Assembly: GCF_040834005.1 (NCBI RefSeq)
Contig: NZ_CP162129.1
Coordinates: forward strand, 68,501-132,500
DNA: 64,000 bases
Origin: Paenibacillus sp. PL2-23
GTDB lineage: Bacteria > Bacillota > Bacilli > Paenibacillales > Paenibacillaceae
Direction of reading: 5' to 3'
Positions 24,013-32,847 of the stretch are shown in pieces. Both the position numbers and the translations under genes were made by a program. The notes beneath the pieces were generated by a model. That model was not told the origin of the DNA and searched no databases. It worked only from the letters and a program-made list of their open reading frames with translations. Each line of letters begins with the position of its first letter. Positions within the stretch are counted from its first letter, which is position 1.

Positions 24013-27000
24013 TCAGCTCTCGACGCGAATGTGCCCCTCGAATACGCCCGACATATACATGCGGTCCCTGCCGTCAATCTTGGCTTGGTACAATGCCTTG
24101 TCTGCGGCCTCAATCATATCCGCACGCTCCAGGTTCGGGCCCGCAATAGCGGTGGAGGCGCCCAGACTGACCGTCACAAAATGGCTGACCTTGGAGCCCT
24201 CATGCGGCAGGCGAAGCTCCGCGATCCGCTCCTGAATGTGCACCGCCGCTCTTCTTGCGGCTGAAGCGTCCGCCCCTGGCAGGAGCACGACAAACTCCTC
24301 GCCTCCATATCTGGCGAACAGCTCCCCCTGCCCTCTGAACAACGGGCTCAGGCCTGCGGCAATGCCTTTCAGGCAGGCATCTCCGCCCAGATGCCCGTAG
24401 GTGTCGTTGTACAGCTTGAAGTAGTCGATATCGAACAACAGGATCGACAACGGAGAGCCGCTTTGAGCGGAGATCTCCCAGGCCCTCGCGAAGGATTCGT
24501 CGAAATGCCTCCGATTCGCGATGCCCGTCAAGCCGTCCAGCGTGGACAGCTCCCTCAGCACCCGATTCGCTTCATGCAGACGCTCCTCCTCCTCCCTGCT
24601 CTTCGAGATATCCCGAATATAGGCGAGAACAAACGGCTTGCGGTCGAAGTAGACGCAGGTCAGCGACACCTCCGCGATAAATATAGTGCCTTGCAGCGTC
24701 AGATATTGGCTTTCATAGGTCATTTCGGACATGGCTTCCTGCAAAATAGTGCCAAACCGCTCCTCGCTCTCCTCCTTATCCTGCGGATGCACCAGCTTGA
24801 ACTTCGATTGGCCCACCAGCGAGGACAGGCTGTCCGCCTGGAACAGACTCACGGCCTTGCCGTTCGCGTAAGATATTGTTCCTTCCTTGTCATAGAGGCA
24901 TATCGCGTTCGGAGACAGCTCGAACACTCTCCGATAACGCTCCTCGCTATCCTTCATCGCCCCCTCGGCCCGCTTCCTCTCCGTAATATCATGCGCGACG
25001 GAAAGCACCGCCTCCACGCCTTGGTACACAATCCGGTTGGACTGCACGATCGCGTCGAAGGACTGGCCGTCAAGACGCAGCAGCTTCTCCTCGATCGGAG
25101 GAAGCCGCTTGTCCCGGATCAGCGTATCCTGCACTCTGGCCTTGACCAGCTCGCGGGAATCCGGATGAATGAACTCCAGCAGGCGCCTGCCGACGAACTC
25201 CTCCTGCTTCGTCCCGCCCAGCATCCCAACGCCCGCCTCATTCACGAACAGCACTTCGCCGTTCGCGTGCACGGCCACAATGTTCGGCAGCAGCTCAATG
25301 AGACGTCGATTCCGCTCCTCGCTCTCCTTGAGCGCCAGCTCCGCCCGGTAGCGGTCTGTCATGTCGCGAAGCACGCTGATCGCTACCTTCTTGCCATTTA
25401 GTTCAATAATCTGGGTCACCGACTCTACCGGTATCATCTCGCCGGCCTTCGTCAGCAGCCGCATCTCGAACTTGGCAAAGCCCGTCTCGGTCAGCCGCTT
25501 CAACACCTGATGATATTCCGCCGCGAAGGTCACATCCTTGAAGCTGAGGTCGAACGGCGTCATCCTCACGAGCTCCTCCCGCGTATAGCCGAGCACCTGG
25601 CAGGCCCGCTCGTTAACCTCCATAATAGGCATGCTTGACGGGTCGAACTCATTCATGATGAACAGATCTACGGCATGCTCAATGAGCGCGCGGTATTTGC
25701 CAACCGACTCTGACAGCAGACGCTCTGATTCCTTGCGCACCGTCATATCCCGAATAATGCAGGAATAATAGAGGGTGCCGGCCGTCTGCCACTTATTGAG
25801 CGAGATCTCCGCAGGGAAGACGGAGCCCTCCGCTCTCATCCCCTCCAGCTCCATCGCTCCCCCATATACAGCGGTACGTCCCGCGAACCGGTAATGCTCC
25901 AGGCCCCGACGGAATGAATCGCGGTGCCGCTCCGATATAATATGGCCAAGCGGCATGCCGACCGCTTCATCACTGGAATAGCCGAACATAGCCTCCGCTC
26001 CGCGATTCCACGACATGATATGAGCGTCGCTGTCCGCCAGTATAACCGCTTCGTGCGCGGATTCGCTGACCGCCTTGTATTTACCCTCCGCCGCCTTCAG
26101 CGAAACAGAGAAGCCCAGCAGGGAAACAATCGGCGCCATCAGCCCAATATGCTTCTGGGTCAGGTGTCCGGGCCTTTCGGAGCCCAGGTTAATGACGGCA
26201 ATGGTCTTGCCGTTATAGATGACCGGAATATGAACCGTAGAGCGGACGCCCAGCTTGTACAGCTCATTCTCTATCTTGCTGTCGGGACGATGCCGCTTCC
26301 AGTTGGGATACAGCAGCGGCTCTCCAGTAGCCGCGACGATATCCATGGCTTCCGTAATCGTGTGGGTATCCAAGCGATCGACCTCCAGAAGCTTGCCTCT
26401 GACCGCCCGGCAGAACATACGGTTTTTGCCGTTATTGAAGCTATAGATGCTGCCGAACCGCACTCGGAGAAAAGCCAGCATCTCCAGCAGCGCGACCTCG
26501 TATACCTCCTTCAGCTCCTGCTTCTGGAACTGTCCCGCCAGTCTGGCGATCACCTTGTTCAGCTCGGCCCGCTCGCGGAGATAATTTTGCGCCTGGATAA
26601 AAAATGCAACGATGAGTCCGCCTGCAAGCAGCAGCGGCACAAATTGCATCGCGATGCCTATGCCACTCGGCAGACCCAGCATGAAGAGCAGGCTGAAGAA
26701 GATGGCTCCGCACGACATGGCCAGCATCGCCGTCCATTGCAGCCAATAATGGAAAACATGCTTGACGATTAAGGCAGCCGCTCCCGCCATGCCAAGCATG
26801 AGCGCTGCAGCCAGCAAAGCCGTTTCGTCTACGACGCCGTTGACGAATAAGCGCCCCACGCACAAAATAAGCGCGCAGACAATTGCGGAAGGAAAGCCGC
26901 CGTAGTAGGCAGAGATGAGAATCGAGAGATATCGGTAGTCGATAATGATGTTGTTCTCCAGCTGGTAAGTGAACAGCATAAGAACGAGGCCGAATACACC

Positions 27001-27129
27001 CTGAACGACGCCAATGCCTATTTTATGCAGCTTTGTCCAGTGGGTGTACGGATATCGCCCGTAGTAGGGGGCGGAGAGGAGCAGGAATACAACGACTAAT
27101 GTAAGATTGCTGAACAGGTGTTGCAGCAT
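24013..27129 (-). CDS. Membrane diguanylate cyclase with 5TM sensor, GAF and four PAS domains
   Basis: 1038-residue signalling protein predicted to make c-di-GMP. Residues 1 to about 195 hold five or six membrane helices (5TM-LYT-type sensor). A GAF domain (about 215-345) and four consecutive PAS/PAC domains (about 350-845) follow, then a GGDEF domain with an intact GGEEF active site (residues 942-946, in ARYGGEEFVVLLPGAD). The inhibitory I-site position, RxxD in feedback-controlled enzymes, reads GQGE here, so product inhibition by that route is probably lost. No EAL domain is present. It is an insertion in the conserved rqcP-yabP interval and has a terminator upstream (27288-27320) isolating it from rqcP. 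Confidence 0.9.
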   Translation of the reverse strand: MLQHLFSNLTLVVVFLLLSAPYYGRYPYTHWTKLHKIGIGVVQGVFGLVLMLFTYQLENNIIIDYRYLSILISAYYGGFPSAIVCALILCVGRLFVNGVVDETALLAAALMLGMAGAAALIVKHVFHYWLQWTAMLAMSCGAIFFSLLFMLGLPSGIGIAMQFVPLLLAGGLIVAFFIQAQNYLRERAELNKVIARLAGQFQKQELKEVYEVALLEMLAFLRVRFGSIYSFNNGKNRMFCRAVRGKLLEVDRLDTHTITEAMDIVAATGEPLLYPNWKRHRPDSKIENELYKLGVRSTVHIPVIYNGKTIAVINLGSERPGHLTQKHIGLMAPIVSLLGFSVSLKAAEGKYKAVSESAHEAVILADSDAHIMSWNRGAEAMFGYSSDEAVGMPLGHIISERHRDSFRRGLEHYRFAGRTAVYGGAMELEGMRAEGSVFPAEISLNKWQTAGTLYYSCIIRDMTVRKESERLLSESVGKYRALIEHAVDLFIMNEFDPSSMPIMEVNERACQVLGYTREELVRMTPFDLSFKDVTFAAEYHQVLKRLTETGFAKFEMRLLTKAGEMIPVESVTQIIELNGKKVAISVLRDMTDRYRAELALKESEERNRRLIELLPNIVAVHANGEVLFVNEAGVGMLGGTKQEEFVGRRLLEFIHPDSRELVKARVQDTLIRDKRLPPIEEKLLRLDGQSFDAIVQSNRIVYQGVEAVLSVAHDITERKRAEGAMKDSEERYRRVFELSPNAICLYDKEGTISYANGKAVSLFQADSLSSLVGQSKFKLVHPQDKEESEERFGTILQEAMSEMTYESQYLTLQGTIFIAEVSLTCVYFDRKPFVLAYIRDISKSREEEERLHEANRVLRELSTLDGLTGIANRRHFDESFARAWEISAQSGSPLSILLFDIDYFKLYNDTYGHLGGDACLKGIAAGLSPLFRGQGELFARYGGEEFVVLLPGADASAARRAAVHIQERIAELRLPHEGSKVSHFVTVSLGASTAIAGPNLERADMIEAADKALYQAKIDGRDRMYMSGVFEGHIRVES

Positions 27130-27287
27130 CGTGATGACACCCCTTAAATGAAAACAAAAATCGTATTAGACAACATTCTACAAATACTGCCTTTATTCCT
27201 TGTTTTTATTGCAAGGTGTTCATCATTTCCTTCATCGTTCGACCGATGCATCAAGCGTACATGGCAGCACCGGAGAAAATGAAGGAC

Positions 27288-27320
27288 AAAAAGCCGGCGC
27301 CTCGTTGCGAGGCGCCGGCT
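27288..27320 (-). terminator. rqcP terminator
   Basis: Perfect 12-bp GC-rich hairpin (GCCGGCGCCTCG 27293-27304 with CGAGGCGCCGGC 27308-27319) followed by TTTTT on the minus strand. Confidence 0.9.
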
Positions 27321-27376
27321 TCCGGCATGGCATTCGATAGATGCTCCCAGCAGCGGTTAGCCGCCGGAGCTTGCTG

Positions 27377-27673
27377 TTACGGGCGATCGCCGTTCTCCCA
27401 GTCGATACCGGTGTCGCGAGGACGTTGCTCTTCTTTCACCAAGGTATACAGCTCGCCGGCCTCATCCTTGCGGGTCGTCTCCGCGAGACGCTCCACGCGG
27501 ACCGTGACGAGCTTCTGACCGTACTGGATTTGGAGCTCGTCTCCGACCTTCACGGCGCTGCTCGCTTTGGCCTCCCGTCCGTTGATCCAGACGCGTCCTT
27601 GCTCGGACACGTCCTTCGCGACGGTGCGGCGCTTAATCAGCCTGGACACCTTGAGAAATTTGTCTAATCGCAT
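27377..27673 (-). CDS. rqcP: S4-domain ribosome-associated quality control protein RqcP (YabO)
   Basis: 98-residue S4-type RNA-binding protein (MRLDKFLKVSRLIKRRTVAK). It is the YabO/RqcP factor that assists RqcH in poly-alanine tailing on obstructed 50S subunits. The S4 fold takes up the first ~75 residues and the acidic tail is short. It starts 3 bp after the hbs stop, so the two form an operon, and it is followed by a strong terminator. Confidence 0.92.
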   Translation of the reverse strand: MRLDKFLKVSRLIKRRTVAKDVSEQGRVWINGREAKASSAVKVGDELQIQYGQKLVTVRVERLAETTRKDEAGELYTLVKEEQRPRDTGIDWENGDRP

Positions 27674-27676
27674 GAA

Positions 27677-27949
27677 TTACTTGATCGCTTCTTTCAGCTT
27701 GTTGCCCGCTTTGAACGCAGGAACCTTGGATTCAGGAATCGTAATTTCTTTGCCTGTTTGCGGGTTGCGGCCCACGCGGCCGGAACGCTTGCGAGTTTCG
27801 AATGTGCCGAAGCCGATCAATTGGACTTTGTCGCCGCTAGCAAGAGCGTCTGTTACTTCGCCGAGGAAGCCGTTCAGGACAGCTTCTACGTCACGTTTAG
27901 TCAAGCCGCTTTTGTCAGCGATGTTGTTGATCAGGTCTGTTTTGTTCAT
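27677..27949 (-). CDS. hbs: DNA-binding protein HU
   Basis: 90-residue nucleoid protein of the HU family, which bends and compacts DNA. It shows the standard N-terminus MNKTDLINNIADKSGLTKRD, the dimer core GFGTFETRKRSGRVGRNPQTG and the DNA-contacting beta-arm GKEITIPESKVPAFKAG. In Bacillus subtilis hbs lies elsewhere; here it is paired with rqcP between mazG and yabP, an arrangement seen in Paenibacillus relatives as far as I recall. Confidence 0.97.
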   Translation of the reverse strand: MNKTDLINNIADKSGLTKRDVEAVLNGFLGEVTDALASGDKVQLIGFGTFETRKRSGRVGRNPQTGKEITIPESKVPAFKAGNKLKEAIK

Positions 27950-28202
27950 GTGAATAATCCTCCTAATGGTTAACGGTTATGGTGGGCAGCCGCTTGAAGT
28001 GTGCGACGAGCCTGTTGGCAAAATATGCTCTTCCGAAGAATACATATTCTGCCCGGCTCAACAAATTCCTGCTGCCCGGTTCGAAAATTTTTAGGAATAG
28101 TGCGGAATGGAGACGTTTTTTGACGAAAGCTTGTTAGAAAATCGAATAAATTATGAATCTCGACCAGACGGCTGGGTGCTAGCCTTGCTGCGCAGGTTTG
28201 CT
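27950..28202. other. Upstream region of hbs
   Basis: Contains the hbs ribosome-binding site (AGGAGG) and presumably its promoter; TTGTTG-16-TATTCT around 28050-28075 on the minus strand is a weak candidate. Nothing else is recognised. Confidence 0.35.
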
Positions 28203-28440
28203 GCTATAGCGACACCTCGTGTCGCTGCAGCTCCATCTAGGTGCTCTTATGGGGCAGTAACGATCTCGCGTGTCGCTATTGAGCCAACTAGCTACTCTAA
28301 CGTGTCAGCAACGATCTCACGTGTCGCTATAGCGGCTGTTGGTGCATTATTTGTTGCTATAGCGACACCTCGTGTCGCTGCAGCTCCATCTAGCTGCTCT
28401 TATGGGGCAGTAACGATCTCGCGTGTCGCTATTGCGTCTA
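28203..28440. repeat. 51-bp-period hairpin array B (five units, related to array A)
   Basis: Five hairpin units at 28214, 28263, 28314, 28367 and 28416 (spacings 49, 51, 53 and 49). Two are the same AGCGACACCTCGTGTCGCT palindrome as in array A. Three are the variant AACGATCTCGCGTGTCGCT. The blocks starting at 28203 and 28356 are an almost exact 80-bp duplication spaced 153 bp (three periods) apart. The array begins about 70 bp past the mazG stop. Confidence 0.85.
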
Positions 28441-28511
28441 GCTGGTGCATCGTTTGCAGATTAGCAGGTTTTATCCGCTCGCCAGGCTTTGTGACGGGCA
28501 TTCTCGCGCCG

Positions 28512-30011
28512 CTACTGCCTCTTGGCTTCCTCCCACCATCTATCCATCTCTAGTAGATCAGTTTGGTCAAAAGTTTTGCCGTTTATACGAAGCTGCTCTT
28601 CTATATACTGAAATCGGCTCTTAAACTTTCGATTTGTCCGAGAGAGCGCTTCTTCAGGGTCCGCGTCGATGAAACGGGAGGCGTTCACCACGGCGAATAG
28701 AAGATCGCCCAGCTCATCCGCCTGCTTCTCGGCGTCTCCACCGGCAATCGCTTCGCGAAGCTCACGCAGTTCCTCCTCGATCTTGGCCAGCACGGGACCC
28801 AGCTCGTCCCAATCGAAGCCGACCTTGGCTGCCTTCTTCTGCAGCTTGTACGCCTTCATCAACGCGGGCAGATCCGGCGGTATGCCGTCGAGCTGCGACT
28901 TCCGCTGCGCGTCCGTCCCCTTACGCTTCTTCTCCTCCGCCTTCATCCCTTCCCAGTTCGCCAGCGCCTCGTCCGCGTTCTGCGCCCCGGTGTCCCCGAA
29001 TACATGCGGATGGCGGAAGATAAGCTTCTCGTTAAGGGTCTGAATGACGTCATAGACGGAGAAGGCTCCGACCTCCTCCTCCATCTGGGAGTGGAGCATC
29101 ACTTGGAGGATGACGTCACCGAATTCCTCCTGCATGCCGTCCGGATCGTCATTGTCCAGCGCCTCCAATGCTTCGTAGAGCTCCTCGATGAAGTTTTTGC
29201 GGATGGACTGATGCGTCTGCTCCCTATCCCAAGGGCAGCCCTCCGGACTGCGAAGGATGCGCACAATCTCATGCAGACGGTCAAAGGTCCGGTTGCGCAG
29301 CGCGGGATCGTCCGAGCGTGGCACATAGATGACTGACAAATTGCCGTATTCCTGCTCGCGGTCCAGCTCATACAGCGGTACGCGAATGACCTGCTCCTGA
29401 TCCGCGACGCCCAGCGCATGGCCGATGATGACCTCGTAATCCTCGGGGTAACGCTCCATCAGCGCAAGCTTTACATCGGAAGCGGTGAAGACATCGTATA
29501 CCTGGCCGATGACTGTATGCAGCTGCGGCTGCAGGGAGGTTGACTGAAGCTCGGCCGCGTCCAGCAGCGCAAAGCCCTCGATCGGGTCGAAGCCAAGGGA
29601 GCTGAAGGCGGCGTCCAAGAAGCTTTCGCCGCCGAGCACGTTCAGCTCGATTCCAGCTTCTCCGCAACGCTCCCGAAGCAGCTGCACGGTCCGCTCGGCG
29701 ACCATGGGATGGCCCGGCACGGCATACAGAATGGCTTCGCCGTCGCCGCTCGCCTCCGAGCGATCCGTCGCCTCCGCCAACAATCGCTCCGCTATCGCTT
29801 CGTACACGTCGGGGAAGGACGCATGCTGCTCATAGAGGTAATCAAACGATTCGTACGGGATGCCCTGCTCCTGCAGCAGCGCCATCACGGGATGCTGCTC
29901 CGTGCGCACGAACACGCGCTTGGCTGACTGCAGTCTGCGCCATATACCGAGCGTTAATTGATCAGGGTCGCCGGACCCCAGCCCGACGATCGTAATAGGC
30001 GAATGCGCCAT
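28512..30011 (-). CDS. mazG: MazG-type protein YabN: tetrapyrrole-methylase-like domain plus MazG NTP pyrophosphohydrolase
   Basis: About 499 residues. The N-terminal half is a SAM-dependent tetrapyrrole-methylase-like domain (ITIVGLGSGDPDQLTLG). The C-terminal half is a MazG NTP pyrophosphohydrolase domain pair with the typical GCPWDREQTHQSIRKNFIEE and later EELGDLLFAVVNASRF acid-rich metal-binding segments. It probably cleaves abnormal or excess NTPs. The ATG at 30011 is chosen because AGGGAGG lies about 9-10 bases upstream; an in-frame extension to 30056 has no such site. It occupies the usual place between yabM and rqcP, apart from the inserted repeats and hbs. Confidence 0.93.
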   Translation of the reverse strand: MAHSPITIVGLGSGDPDQLTLGIWRRLQSAKRVFVRTEQHPVMALLQEQGIPYESFDYLYEQHASFPDVYEAIAERLLAEATDRSEASGDGEAILYAVPGHPMVAERTVQLLRERCGEAGIELNVLGGESFLDAAFSSLGFDPIEGFALLDAAELQSTSLQPQLHTVIGQVYDVFTASDVKLALMERYPEDYEVIIGHALGVADQEQVIRVPLYELDREQEYGNLSVIYVPRSDDPALRNRTFDRLHEIVRILRSPEGCPWDREQTHQSIRKNFIEELYEALEALDNDDPDGMQEEFGDVILQVMLHSQMEEEVGAFSVYDVIQTLNEKLIFRHPHVFGDTGAQNADEALANWEGMKAEEKKRKGTDAQRKSQLDGIPPDLPALMKAYKLQKKAAKVGFDWDELGPVLAKIEEELRELREAIAGGDAEKQADELGDLLFAVVNASRFIDADPEEALSRTNRKFKSRFQYIEEQLRINGKTFDQTDLLEMDRWWEEAKRQ

Positions 30012-30554
30012 AATTGTTATCCTCCCTAGTGTTGCGTTTATGTAAAACCACATCAAGCAAGTTAGCCAAGGTGAAACGGCTGTCGCCGTCCTTGATATAA
30101 ACTTTCGCCATAGTCATCATCTCGAGCGGGCTTCTAACGGTCAAAAAAATCCTTTAAACTAATCAAATCGGCCATCCAAAGTTGTAACGGTCATTTTCGG
30201 ATGTTAGAACGATAATTGAGGTAAAGTCGGTGCGTTTAGGAGGGCTAAGAGTCAAGTTTGCCCGTTACAGGCTGGAAAGCGCTAAATTCGAGCTCTAAAC
30301 GCATTTTTTGTCCGTTAGCGTTGTGGCGTTCGAACCACGTGAAAATGTTATAAATTCTATAATGTCAAGGTGAAACGGCTGTCGCCGTCCTTTGGCGGAG
30401 CAGCATACGTTTCGCTTTGAAATATAAGCCCAGTATAGAGAAAACTTATACTTTCTTATATTTTCAACAAACCGTCCGAGTGCGCCTCGAACAGCCGACA
30501 TTTGCGTCCAAACCTCCCCACATCCCCCTCAAGCTAGCTACAGCCACCTGCCAC
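30012..30554. other. Gene-free region with two copies of the dispersed element
   Basis: Holds a truncated element copy (30072-30110, centred on AAACGGCTGTCGCCGTCCTT) and a full one (30371-30466). Between them TAACGGTCA occurs at 30135 and 30185, and CCGTTA at 30262 and 30312, each pair about 50 bp apart, as if left from another decayed 51-bp array. No gene is recognised. Confidence 0.5.
30371..30466 (-). repeat. Dispersed ~95-bp intergenic element, copy 2
   Basis: Nearly identical to the copy at 33776-33869. It begins with the small hairpin ACGGCTGTCGCCGT and ends with TATAAG...CTTATA arms and a TATATTTTCA tail. This copy is not next to a gene end but to array C. Confidence 0.8.
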
Positions 30555-30862
30555 TTTAGACGTTTGTGGCACGTCTATTTGACTCGAAGCGACCACATCT
30601 GCCCCTTTAGACGTTTGTGGTACGTCTATTTAACTCGAAGCGACCACATCTGCCTCTTTAGACGTTTGTGGCACGTCTATTTCACTTGAAATGACCATAT
30701 CCGCCCCTTTAGACGTTTGTGGCACGTCTATTTCACTTGAAATGACCATATCCGCCCCTTTAGACGTTTGTGGCACGTCTATTTGACTCGAAATGACCAC
30801 ATCTGCCTCTTTAGACGTTTGTGGCACGTCTATTTCACTTGAAATGACCACATCTGCTTTCC
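30555..30862. repeat. 51-bp tandem hairpin array C (six units, different sequence from A and B)
   Basis: Six units with an exact 51-bp period: TTTAGACGTTTGTGG starts at 30555, 30606, 30657, 30708, 30759 and 30810. Each contains the hairpin AGACGT-TTGTGGC-ACGTCT and a remainder like GACTCGAAGCGACCACATCTG with a few variants. The sequence is unrelated to arrays A and B, but the period and the one-hairpin-per-unit design are the same. Confidence 0.9.
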
Positions 30863-30935
30863 GTGGCAGCTGCGATACAGTGTATCGTAATTACTGGCCC
30901 GGGTGCCACTTTCGACGTATGAACGACACCTCGTG

Positions 30936-30985
30936 CGACTCCTCCACTGCCTACACCCAGCGACTCCTCCGCTGCCTACACCCAT
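30936..30985. repeat. 25-bp direct duplication
   Basis: CGACTCCTCCACTGCCTACA and its five following bases (30936-30960) are repeated at 30961-30985 with two differences. A degenerate array-A-type hairpin (CGACACCTCGTGCGAC, 30924-30939) is just upstream. Confidence 0.6.
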
Positions 30986-31022
30986 CTTCTTGCTGCATCT
31001 CGCCCTATGTACGCTCGCTGCA

Positions 31023-32708
31023 TCACTGCTCGTCCGCCGGCGGAATCAGCCGCCAGCGCCTCAGCCGCGCGGCCCACGCCTCGCCGCCCGGCAACGCGCG
31101 CCATTCGCGCGCGCTGACCACGCCCCCGCGCAAAGCCGCGGCGGCGAACACCACTGCGCCGACGGCTGCGCCCGTCAGCGCCAAGGCTGCCGCCTCGCCC
31201 CGCGGCGGCAGCCCCTGCCCGAGCGCGGCGGACAGCCCGCGCTCGGCCAAAAGCACGCTGGCGGCCATAACCGCCAGCGCCATCACGCCCGCGGCCGCGG
31301 GGCCGAGTCCCGGCCCGCGCCGCCAAGCCGGCGCATGCGGCGGGCGGAGCCCCGCAGCCGCATGGCGCAGCGCCGCCGCGCCCAGCATGGCGGCGGCGCT
31401 CAGCGCGACAACGCCGGAGAGGGCCGCTCCCTCGATACCGAGGGAGGGCACGAGAGCGGCGTTGAGCGCGCCCTTCAGCAGCGCTGCGAGGAGCAGCAGC
31501 GCGATAGGCGCCCGCGCGGAGCCAAGCGCTTGCAGCGCGGGCGCCACGACCGCGCTGACGCTGCCGGCGAGCGCGGTGCAGCCTACCAGCGCGAAGGCGG
31601 TTGTGCCCTTCGCGTCCTTGTAGAGCATGACGTTCAGCGGCTCCGCCAGCAGAACGAGCCCCAGAGCAGCCGCGCCGCCGGCCATCCAGGCGGCGCGCAG
31701 CTGCATATTCAGGCGCAGCTCCAGCGTCTGCGCCGCGCCCTGCGACTTGGCGGCGGCAAGGCCCGGCACCATAGCCGCGGCGGCCGCTCCCGCCACCATC
31801 GTGACCAGCTGCACGAGCGGGCCGCCCCGGCTGTAGACGCCGAAGAGGCTCATCGCCGCACCCTCCGCCATACCGCTCTCCCGGAGCAGCCGCGGCACCA
31901 TGAAAGCGTCCACGACTCCAATAACGGGCACGACGATGGAGGCCAGCGCGGCCGGTCCGGCAAAGCTTGCCAGCCTCCGAATCTCGCCGAGCAGCTTGCC
32001 TGGGTACGGAGCAGCGTCCATCCGCTCCCGCTTCTTGGCGGAGCCTGGCCGCCAGCTTCTCGACGCCAGCAGCAGCAGTGCGACGGCCGCTCCCGCTGCC
32101 GCCCCGCTCATCACGCCGGCAGCCAGCTTGGCATCACTCCAGCCCGCCAGCAGTCCAACCTCCAGCGCTAGCAGCATGACGGCCACCCGGATCACCTGCT
32201 CCGCCACCTGCGATGCTGCGGACAAGCCCATCCTCCGCTTGCCTTGCTCATAACCGCGCAGCACAGCCACCAGCGGCGCGAACAGCAACGCCACCGACAA
32301 AATACGAATCGCCAGCGCAGCGGACTCGTCGCCGATGAAGGAGGCCGTCAGATCGGCGCTCATCCACATCAAGCCGAACGTCACCGCGCCGGTCACTCCC
32401 AGCAGCAGCAGCGCCGCTGCTACGGTAAGCCGCGTCCCCTCCTCGGAGCCGCCCTCCTCCAGACGGTGCGCGATCAGAATCGACACCGCCGTAGGAAGGC
32501 CTGCCGTCGCCAGCACCGAGATCAGCTGGTAGAACGGATAAACCGCGTTATAAATGCCGAAGACGCGATCCCCTGCCAAATTTTGAAGCGGAATCTTCTG
32601 CAAAGCCCCAATCAGCTTCGTCAGAAGAGCCGCTCCCGCCATCAGAATCACGCCGCTGCGAAGCAAGCGCAATTGGCGGCGGTCGTCCGAGCGCTTACGG
32701 CTCCCCAT
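31023..32708 (-). CDS. yabM: SpoVB/YabM-type polysaccharide flippase (MOP superfamily)
   Basis: Multi-spanning membrane protein (about 560 residues, some 14 hydrophobic segments) of the polysaccharide transporter branch of the MOP flippase superfamily, related to SpoVB and MurJ-type lipid II/lipid-linked sugar flippases. The N-terminal segment GVILMAGAALLTKLIGALQK and the following FGIYNAVYPFYQLISVLATA are typical. It sits at the yabM position between spoVT and mazG. The start is taken at the ATG at 32708 (an in-frame ATG at 32726 is possible). The C-terminal third is strikingly rich in Ala, Gly and Arg and far more GC-rich than neighbouring genes. Confidence 0.85.
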   Translation of the reverse strand: MGSRKRSDDRRQLRLLRSGVILMAGAALLTKLIGALQKIPLQNLAGDRVFGIYNAVYPFYQLISVLATAGLPTAVSILIAHRLEEGGSEEGTRLTVAAALLLLGVTGAVTFGLMWMSADLTASFIGDESAALAIRILSVALLFAPLVAVLRGYEQGKRRMGLSAASQVAEQVIRVAVMLLALEVGLLAGWSDAKLAAGVMSGAAAGAAVALLLLASRSWRPGSAKKRERMDAAPYPGKLLGEIRRLASFAGPAALASIVVPVIGVVDAFMVPRLLRESGMAEGAAMSLFGVYSRGGPLVQLVTMVAGAAAAAMVPGLAAAKSQGAAQTLELRLNMQLRAAWMAGGAAALGLVLLAEPLNVMLYKDAKGTTAFALVGCTALAGSVSAVVAPALQALGSARAPIALLLLAALLKGALNAALVPSLGIEGAALSGVVALSAAAMLGAAALRHAAAGLRPPHAPAWRRGPGLGPAAAGVMALAVMAASVLLAERGLSAALGQGLPPRGEAAALALTGAAVGAVVFAAAALRGGVVSAREWRALPGGEAWAARLRRWRLIPPADEQ

Positions 32709-32789
32709 GCATTCCCCTGCTCCCATCCCTGCATTTGATACCTGAATTATAGCGCATATAGAGGAGCATGTTCAAAAATAAAGCCCAAC

Positions 32790-32820
32790 ACAACAAAGCT
32801 TCCCCGCTTTCGGGGAAGCC
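32790..32820 (-). terminator. spoVT terminator
   Basis: Hairpin GCTTCCCCG/CGGGGAAGC (32798-32819) followed by a T-rich stretch on the minus strand, 28 bp after the spoVT stop. Confidence 0.7.
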
Positions 32821-32847
32821 GCTGCAAGCCTTATGTGTACAGACGGG

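Noticed and set aside
30793..32171. Two long plus-strand frames over the yabM region
   Set aside because: They result from extreme GC content opposite yabM; Ala/Arg/Gln low complexity and no start signals.
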